NCBI GenBank assembly: GCA_027489295.1
Contig: JAIYAA010000023.1
Span: 1-12,395 of the forward strand
DNA length: 12,395 nucleotides
DNA from: Sphingomonadales bacterium
Lineage (GTDB): Bacteria; Pseudomonadota; Alphaproteobacteria; Sphingomonadales; Sphingomonadaceae
Reading direction: 5' to 3'
Shown: positions 6,938 through 12,395 of the stretch, piece after piece
Numbering within the stretch: the stretch's first letter is position 1
How the letters are laid out: every line of letters begins with the position of its first letter
Program-made: the position numbers and the translations under genes
Notes under the pieces: generated by a model
What the model was told of the DNA's origin: nothing
Database searches by the model: none
Seen by the model: only the letters and a program-made list of their open reading frames with translations

Positions 6938-8408
6938 CGGTGGCGCTGCCTGTCTTTGGAGGAAGGGGCGGGATCGACGCGGCTTCGTCCCAGCCGCCGC
7001 CCAAGGCGGTGTAGAGCTGGACCAGCGCGGTCGCCTGTTCGGATTCGGCCTGGGAGAGGCCGTTCTTGGCCGAAAGCAGCGCGCTTTCGGACTGGTTGAG
7101 CGTGGTGAAGTCGGTGAGGCCCGAACGATAGCGGAAGCGGGCGAGCAGCGCCTGGTTGTTCGCCGCCTCCAGCGCGATGCGGAACTCGGCCTCGCGGGAC
7201 CGTGCGGCCTGGAGCGCGACGATCGCGTTCTCGATCTCCTCCAGCGCCTGCAGCACGCTCGCCTTGTAGGCGTAGAAGGCGCCGTCGGCACCGGCGCGGG
7301 CCGAGCGGACCTGGCTGCGCAGCCGGCCCGAATCGAAGATGGTCTGCGCGACATTGGCGAAGGCGCGCCCGGTGATCAGGTCGAGCAGCGAGCCGAACGA
7401 CGCGCTGCCCATGCTGATGCTGCCGCCCAGGCTGAGACTGGGATACAGCTGTGCGCGCGAAACGCCGATCTGGGCGGTGGCGGCGGCGAGGCTGCGCTCG
7501 GCGGCGCGCACGTCGGGCCGCTGGCGCAGCGCATCGGCAGGGATGCCCGCAGCGACGCTCACGGGACCGCGTGGAATCGGCTTGGGCGCCTCGAGGGCAG
7601 TCCGCAGCGCGCCCGGCGCCTGACCGGTCAGCACGCCGAGCCGGGCGACATTGGCGGCATAGCTGCTTTCCAGCTGCGGAATGGTGGCGGCGGTCTGCGC
7701 GCGCTGGGAGCGCGCCTGTTCGGCGTCGAGCGAGGACACAAGGCCGGCCTGCACGCGCCACTGGGCGATGCTGAGATTCTCGTCCTGGATGGCCAGGCTC
7801 TCGCGAGCATTGGCGAGCTGCGCCTGGGCGAGCCGCGCCAGCACGTAATTGCGCGCGGTTTCCGATTCGACCGAGAGCAGCACGGCGGCGCGATTGAACT
7901 CGACGGACTCATAGTTCGCGCGCGCGCTGCGTATGCTGCTGCTGACGCCGCCGAACAGATCGACCTGGTAACTGGCGTCGAGCCCGAGCGAGAAATTGCT
8001 GCTGCCGCCTTGCGAGAAGGAGCCGATCGTCCCGTCGGGCAGCCGGGTCGTCGTGGTGCCGCCGCGCAGCGGCTCGTTGCGCGAATAGCCCGCTGAACCG
8101 CTGAGCGTGGGCAGCAGCGCCGCGCGCGACTGGAGCAGCGATTCGCGCGCCTGGCGCAGTCGCGTCACCGCCTGGGCGATATCCAGATTCGCGGTCTGCG
8201 CCTGACCGATCAGCTGACCGAGCATCGGATCGTCGAACCTGTCCCACCAGCGAGACAGATCCTCGCGCGCCTTTTGCGCAGGATCGACCGAGAATTGATC
8301 CGGCACCGTCACCTGCGCGGCGGTCTGTTGCGGGTGGGCGGAACCGGTGGAACAGGCTGACAGCGGCAGTGCCGCACAGAGCAACAGAGCAATCGCAGGT
8401 CGTGCCAT
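6927..8408 (-). CDS. Outer-membrane efflux lipoprotein, TolC/NodT family
   Basis: This 493-residue outer-membrane channel is the exit duct of the exporter. The N-terminus MARPAIALLLCAALPLSAC is a lipoprotein signal with lipobox LSAC and lipidated Cys at 19; Ser follows, fitting outer-membrane sorting. WWDRFDDPML, the helical repeat with SAGYSRN and later GGSISMGSASFG, and ARFRYRSGLTDFTTLNQSE are features of the NodT/OprM subgroup. The two OEP repeats cover about residues 60-250 and 280-470. It is the first gene of the operon, ahead of the adaptor. The only in-frame start after an upstream stop is this ATG. It has no Shine-Dalgarno, and promoter-like AT-rich sequence abuts it, so the mRNA could be leaderless. 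No regulator gene is adjacent. Confidence 0.94.
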   Translation of the reverse strand: MARPAIALLLCAALPLSACSTGSAHPQQTAAQVTVPDQFSVDPAQKAREDLSRWWDRFDDPMLGQLIGQAQTANLDIAQAVTRLRQARESLLQSRAALLPTLSGSAGYSRNEPLRGGTTTTRLPDGTIGSFSQGGSSNFSLGLDASYQVDLFGGVSSSIRSARANYESVEFNRAAVLLSVESETARNYVLARLAQAQLANARESLAIQDENLSIAQWRVQAGLVSSLDAEQARSQRAQTAATIPQLESSYAANVARLGVLTGQAPGALRTALEAPKPIPRGPVSVAAGIPADALRQRPDVRAAERSLAAATAQIGVSRAQLYPSLSLGGSISMGSASFGSLLDLITGRAFANVAQTIFDSGRLRSQVRSARAGADGAFYAYKASVLQALEEIENAIVALQAARSREAEFRIALEAANNQALLARFRYRSGLTDFTTLNQSESALLSAKNGLSQAESEQATALVQLYTALGGGWDEAASIPPLPPKTGSATDGQ

Positions 8409-8409
8409 A

Positions 8410-8460
8410 GCGTTATATATTACTGATACGCTCGCGCCGATCCACTAAAATCTGTTTTCA
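8410..8460 (-). promoter_or_regulatory. AT-rich promoter region of the exporter operon
   Basis: On the minus strand this stretch reads into the ATG at 8408 through TAATATATAACGCT and is strikingly AT-rich for this genome. TAATAT (8417-8422) or TATAAC (8412-8417) could be a -10 element, but no good -35 is present at the right distance. GCGT (8410-8413) and ACGC (8428-8431) bracket a 22-bp imperfect palindrome that could be an operator. The short distance to the ATG predicts a transcript with little or no leader. All of this is inference from composition and position. Confidence 0.4.
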
Positions 8461-8490
8461 CCACGTAACGATGTTGCGCAGGCGGGTGCC

Positions 8491-8520
8491 TTGCCTAGTC
8501 GCCCCTTGCGCCCCTAGATG
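8491..8520 (+). promoter_or_regulatory. Weak candidate acs promoter
   Basis: TTGCCT (8491-8496) and TAGATG (8515-8520), 18 bp apart, each match the sigma-70 hexamers at three of six positions. No better pair is apparent in the 135-bp divergent spacer. Sphingomonad promoters are often poor matches to the E. coli consensus, so this is only a placeholder. Confidence 0.2.
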
Positions 8521-8530
8521 CCCGCCGACC

Positions 8531-8536
8531 AGGAGG
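8531..8536 (+). promoter_or_regulatory. Strong ribosome binding site of acs
   Basis: AGGAGG, extended by two more G, lies 7 nt before ATG 8544. This optimal spacing selects that ATG over the TTG immediately before it at 8541. It is the best Shine-Dalgarno in the window and suggests high translation of acs. Confidence 0.75.
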
Positions 8537-8543
8537 GGTCTTG

Positions 8544-10481
<1,938 letters not shown>

Positions 10482-10513
10482 ACGCGCGTCGCGCCGCATC
10501 TCGAAACGATACG

Positions 10514-10547
10514 GGCACCATCCCCGCAGCGGCGGGGATGGGATGCC
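10514..10547. terminator. Hairpin between convergent acs and helix-hairpin-helix genes
   Basis: CCATCCCCGC (10518-10527) and GCGGGGATGG (10532-10541) form a perfect 10-bp stem with an AGCG tetraloop. GGCA (10514-10517) and TGCC (10544-10547) extend it by 4 bp past a 2-nt bulge. It lies 32 nt after the acs stop. No T-tract follows on either strand, so it may be a U-less or Rho-assisted terminator, or a 3'-end stabiliser. Confidence 0.5.
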
Positions 10548-10570
10548 GGGGTGGGGCGGAGCCTTCCGGT

Positions 10571-10594
10571 GGCGCCCGCTACCGTGAGGGCGCC
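10571..10594 (-). terminator. GC-rich hairpin just after the helix-hairpin-helix gene
   Basis: GGCGCCC (10571-10577) and GGGCGCC (10588-10594) are perfect 7-bp inverted arms around a 10-nt loop. They begin 1 nt beyond the stop codon of the leftward gene. GAGGGCGCCCTC (10586-10597) is also a 12-bp palindrome overlapping that stop. No T-tract follows, so terminator function is tentative. Confidence 0.3.
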
Positions 10595-10595
10595 C

Positions 10596-11204
10596 TCAGA
10601 GTTTGCCGAATACTGCCTCATAGCCGGAGACGTCGCCGGCGGCGAGGAACCGCGCCTGTTCGATCCAGCGGTCGCGGGTCATGCGGCCCTGGAAATTGCC
10701 GAGCTGTGCATCGAGCGCCAGCGCCGCATCGGCATCGAGCGCGGCGATCTGCGCGAACCGGGTGACGCCAAGTTCGTTCAGCCGTGCGGCGAGCTTCGGC
10801 CCCACGCCCTTCAGGCGGGTGAGGTCGTCGCCATCGGCCGCCGGCGCAGGCTCGGCATTGGTGTCGGCGGCGAGCGACGCACTCGCGGCGGCGACCGGCG
10901 CGGCGGCAGCGATCGGCGTGTCGTCGAGCGGCCCGGGCTCGGCAACCGCCGGCGGTGCCTCCGGCGCGCTGGGCGGCGGGGTAAGCGTGGCGATCGGCTC
11001 GGGCGCATCGGCGACCTGCAGCTCGCCGCGATCCTCCAGCTCGGCGCGGGCCTGGCGGCGCCGGGCGGCCAGGCGGGCACCCCAGACCAGCACGAACAGC
11101 GCCAGCGCCACGCCTATCGCGATCAGCACGAAAGATGCTGTCAGCCAGCCATTGGCGCTTGTGGCCGCGACCGCGCCATAGCTCTGGGAAACCTGATCAT
11201 TCAT
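10596..11204 (-). CDS. Membrane-anchored helix-hairpin-helix domain protein
   Basis: The 202-residue product has three parts. One transmembrane helix lies near residues 20-43, followed by positively charged WGARLAARRRQAR, which predicts a cytoplasmic C-terminus. An Ala/Pro/Glu-rich, probably disordered linker runs about 60-125. A C-terminal domain begins DDLTRLKGVGPKLAARLNELG, a helix-hairpin-helix, and continues to GNFQGRMTRDRWIEQARFLA. The same domain occurs at the end of some NuoE and L21-related proteins in alphaproteobacteria, with the pattern GVGPKL...LG...W..QA. The hairpin motif often binds DNA or mediates protein contacts, but the function of this family is not established. The ATG at 11204 has GGAG 8 nt upstream. 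It appears to be a single-gene unit downstream of a 353-bp non-coding stretch. Confidence 0.85.
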   Translation of the reverse strand: MNDQVSQSYGAVAATSANGWLTASFVLIAIGVALALFVLVWGARLAARRRQARAELEDRGELQVADAPEPIATLTPPPSAPEAPPAVAEPGPLDDTPIAAAAPVAAASASLAADTNAEPAPAADGDDLTRLKGVGPKLAARLNELGVTRFAQIAALDADAALALDAQLGNFQGRMTRDRWIEQARFLAAGDVSGYEAVFGKL

Positions 11205-11557
11205 GCGTGCCGCTCCAAGGGTTCGGTTGCTGCTTCTCCCTTAGCGTCCGCGGCCGACACGTCCAGCCATGCCCGCAGCCCGCGCCGGCCAGGTGCGCGG
11301 CGGCGGCGGTCGTCCTGCGCTGCCGGAAGCCGGCAGGCGATCGGAGTTGCGGGCCTGCCGGTGGCACCACCCCCGGCAGACCCGTCCCCCGCGCTTGCGC
11401 GCTACGGGTGTTGCGAGAGGGGGTTTAGGCCCGCGTCACCCGTTTTCGAGCCGAAGCCCCCGCGCGCAGCGCTGCCGGCTGCGTCGCGTGTTCGTGCGTC
11501 AGGGGGGTGTTTACCGCAAGCGGCCGACTTGTCGGTGCGGACCTTGTCCGAAGCGGA
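11205..11557. other. 353-bp non-coding stretch with short inverted repeats
   Basis: No convincing gene is seen here; the open frames across it look like products of high GC. It holds the upstream region of the helix-hairpin-helix gene and the downstream region of the hemoglobin gene. TGCCGG and CCGGCA alternate: TGCCGG AAG CCGGCA (11321-11335), a perfect 9-bp inverted repeat CCGGCAGGC/GCCTGCCGG (11330-11338 and 11353-11361), a further CCGGCA (11373-11378) and TGCCGG (11473-11478). GGGGGTTT (11419-11426) can pair with AAGCCCCC (11454-11461) through one wobble. Two small hairpins, CCGAC/GTCGG (11524-11535) and CGGAC/GTCCG (11538-11550), lie just beyond the hemoglobin stop. No tRNA or promoter could be assigned. 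Confidence 0.55.
11321..11361. repeat. Overlapping inverted repeats built on CCGGCAG
   Basis: TGCCGG (11321-11326), CCGGCAGGC (11330-11338) and GCCTGCCGG (11353-11361) allow two competing hairpins: a tight one with a 3-nt AAG loop, and a longer one with 9 perfect pairs and a 14-nt loop. This is directly visible. It recalls REP-like palindromes, but no transposase or flanking repeats are present, so the nature of the element is open. Confidence 0.45.
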
Positions 11558-11974
11558 TTAACTCGCCGCGGCTTCGGCGGCGGTGCGCGCCTGCACGGCC
11601 ATCGCGCGGCACATGCGGTGCAGGGCGTCGCTCATCTGGCGGGCGGTTTCGGGTTCTATCCCTGGATCGGCGGCAATCGCGCGGTCCATCGCGTGCACCC
11701 ATTGCGCTGCGGTCTGCCCGGTGACCTTGAGCTGCCGGTGAAAGCCCATGATGCACATGCCCGGCCGCTCGTCGAACCAGTCGCGCGGGCCGCCGAGCCA
11801 GGCGACGAGGAAGCGGGTGAGCGAGTGGCGCAGCGCCGTCAGGTCCGGCTGGTGCATCGCGTGGAGTGCGCCATAGGCGGGGTCCTGCTCGACCAAGTCA
11901 TAGAAGCGGTCGACGATCGCGCGGACGGACTCTTCGCCGCCAACGCGGTCGAAGGGCAGGGTAGATTCGGACAT
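11558..11974 (-). CDS. Group II truncated hemoglobin
   Basis: The 138-residue product is a small heme globin, probably binding O2 or NO in the cytoplasm. The order matches group II truncated hemoglobins such as M. tuberculosis GlbO: FDRVGGEES at the start, RFYDLVEQ with B10 tyrosine Y25, FLVAWLGGP (55-63), the F-helix region PGMCIMGFHRQL with proximal His H79, and QWVHAM with the conserved G8 tryptophan W92. The F-helix segment differs from the common HPRLRMRH pattern and aligns to GlbO with about two extra residues, so it belongs to a divergent subgroup. Group II globins are linked to oxygen handling, NO detoxification or redox signalling, and which applies here is unknown. The ATG at 11974 has no clear Shine-Dalgarno. 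An FNR-like box lies about 43 bp upstream. Confidence 0.88.
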   Translation of the reverse strand: MSESTLPFDRVGGEESVRAIVDRFYDLVEQDPAYGALHAMHQPDLTALRHSLTRFLVAWLGGPRDWFDERPGMCIMGFHRQLKVTGQTAAQWVHAMDRAIAADPGIEPETARQMSDALHRMCRAMAVQARTAAEAAAS

Positions 11975-11984
11975 GGGACGCGCC

Positions 11985-11990
11985 TGTAGC
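11985..11990 (-). promoter_or_regulatory. Possible -10 element of the hemoglobin gene
   Basis: GCTACA on the minus strand sits where a -10 box would be expected if the FNR-like box acted near -41.5. It is a poor consensus match. It would give a leader of only a few nucleotides, which fits the missing Shine-Dalgarno. Support is positional only. Confidence 0.2.
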
Positions 11991-12010
11991 GCAAACCCGG
12001 CCGATGCGCG

Positions 12011-12024
12011 TTGACCGTGATCAA
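12011..12024 (-). promoter_or_regulatory. FNR/CRP-family binding site upstream of the truncated hemoglobin
   Basis: On the minus strand this reads TTGATCACGGTCAA, matching the FNR-type consensus TTGAT-N4-ATCAA at nine of ten defined positions and the looser NnrR/DNR form TTG-N8-CAA completely. Its centre is about 43 nt upstream of the hemoglobin ATG and it lies after the stop of the neighbouring outer-membrane gene, so it can only sensibly serve the hemoglobin. With a start site just before the ATG it would sit near -41.5, the classic activating position. Oxygen-limited or NO-responsive control is the inference. Confidence 0.6.
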
Positions 12025-12031
12025 CGGCGAT

Positions 12032-12057
12032 GCCGCCCTCCCATAGGGGAGGGCGGC
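12032..12057 (-). terminator. Strong hairpin after the outer-membrane protein gene
   Basis: GCCGCCCTCCC (12032-12042) and GGGAGGGCGGC (12047-12057) form a perfect 11-bp GC-rich stem with an ATAG loop, 8 nt past the outer-membrane gene's stop. No T-tract follows on the minus strand. It probably ends or protects that transcript and insulates the hemoglobin promoter. Confidence 0.6.
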
Positions 12058-12065
12058 GCGTCGGC

Positions 12066-12395
12066 TCAGAAGTGCGCGATCACACCCGCCATTGGGCGGA
12101 AGCTCTTCGCATCATTGAACGTGTTCATCTCAAGGCGCAGGCGCAGGCCGCTGCGGCCGGTGATGCCGCCGAGACCGATGTCCTTCGGGCCGACTTCGAC
12201 GCCGATGCCATAGGTGACGGCGTTATAGTCGCGGCGGGTGTTGGCGACCTTGTCGAAATTGACCCACTGGTAGCCAACCTTGCCGTAGATCAGGCCGCTG
12301 TCGCCCGCGCGGAAGCCGAAGCGGCCGGCGGCGCCATATTCCCAATCGATGTCGCCGCTCACGCCCTTGGCGACGTTACCTTCGGCGCCGACGAA
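12066..12395 (-). CDS. Outer-membrane beta-barrel protein, C-terminal part
   Basis: This gene runs in from beyond the right edge; only the last 109 residues are visible and the start is missing. The sequence alternates polar and hydrophobic residues in strands such as YGAAGRFGFRAG, GLIYGKVGYQWVNFD and GLRLRLEMNTF, typical of a small outer-membrane barrel. It ends MAGVIAHF, with the C-terminal Phe that marks proteins folded by the BAM complex. GAAGRFGFRAG...YGKVGY resembles the OmpA-like/porin-family barrels common in sphingomonads. No function can be assigned from this fragment. The stop is followed by a strong hairpin. Confidence 0.85.
   Translation of the reverse strand, partial: FVGAEGNVAKGVSGDIDWEYGAAGRFGFRAGDSGLIYGKVGYQWVNFDKVANTRRDYNAVTYGIGVEVGPKDIGLGGITGRSGLRLRLEMNTFNDAKSFRPMAGVIAHF

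Noticed and set aside
6938..7354. N-terminal extension of the adaptor to 580 residues
   Set aside because: The extra residues are Arg/Pro/Ser-rich and out of frame with the well-supported channel gene that occupies the same DNA. The adaptor's natural start is MASEPQDL at 6937.
11321..11478. CRISPR array or tandem repeat
   Set aside because: The CCGGCAG motifs are 6-9 bp, alternate in orientation and are irregularly spaced, without the direct repeats and unique spacers of an array.
10551..11561. 336-codon plus-strand frame over the helix-hairpin-helix gene and the non-coding stretch
   Set aside because: Its translation is low-complexity and Arg/Gly-rich, and it opposes a gene with a clear transmembrane segment, ribosome binding site and domain.
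11269..11724. Plus-strand frames of about 150 codons in the non-coding stretch and opposite the hemoglobin
   Set aside because: Arg/Pro/Cys-rich translations with no family resemblance and no good ribosome binding site. They run into the antisense of the hemoglobin gene.

Overview
The window looks like ordinary chromosomal DNA from a high-GC alphaproteobacterium, most likely a sphingomonad (Sphingomonas or a close relative). This rests on the 41-residue cysteine-free L36 protein, the GC-rich codon use throughout, and the resemblance of several proteins to sphingomonad families I know (small LAGGC lipoprotein, GlpQ-type phosphodiesterase, NodT-type lipoprotein, acetyl-CoA synthetase). No sequence search was run. 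There are no mobile elements, CRISPR arrays, tRNAs or rRNAs that I can see. The annotation holds 13 genes, one of them cut by the right edge.

Left part (1-3727). rpmJ (L36) and a HAD-family hydrolase run rightward with an 8-nt gap. Facing them is a leftward pair: a secreted GlpQ-like glycerophosphodiester phosphodiesterase, then a small lipoprotein whose ribosome binding site overlaps the phosphodiesterase stop codon. Back to back with that pair, 54 bp away, a rightward overlapping pair encodes an XdhC-family protein and a MocA-like nucleotidyltransferase. Both are typical helpers of molybdenum-hydroxylase maturation, but no such enzyme is in the window.

Middle part (3696-8543). A tightly packed leftward operon encodes a complete MacAB-TolC-type tripartite exporter: outer-membrane NodT-family lipoprotein, periplasmic adaptor, ABC ATPase, ABC permease. 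ATPase and permease are separate genes, unlike fused E. coli MacB. Adjacent genes overlap by 11 bp or are separated by 1 or 4 nt. The end of the permease gene overlaps the end of the mocA-like gene by 32 bp, tail to tail. The operon's first gene has no visible Shine-Dalgarno and an AT-rich promoter-like stretch right at its ATG. The divergent acs gene has a strong ribosome binding site.

Right part (8544-12395). After acetyl-CoA synthetase come three leftward genes: a membrane-anchored protein with a C-terminal helix-hairpin-helix domain, a group II truncated hemoglobin, and the C-terminal part of an outer-membrane beta-barrel protein. About 43 bp upstream of the hemoglobin start is a near-consensus FNR-type box (TTGATCACGGTCAA), the most testable regulatory signal here. 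A 353-bp non-coding stretch between the hemoglobin and helix-hairpin-helix genes carries a cluster of short GCCGGCAG-type inverted repeats.

I found no convincing undescribed system. The most interesting items are the FNR-like box with the unusual hemoglobin, the tethered helix-hairpin-helix protein, and the split, possibly leaderless exporter operon.
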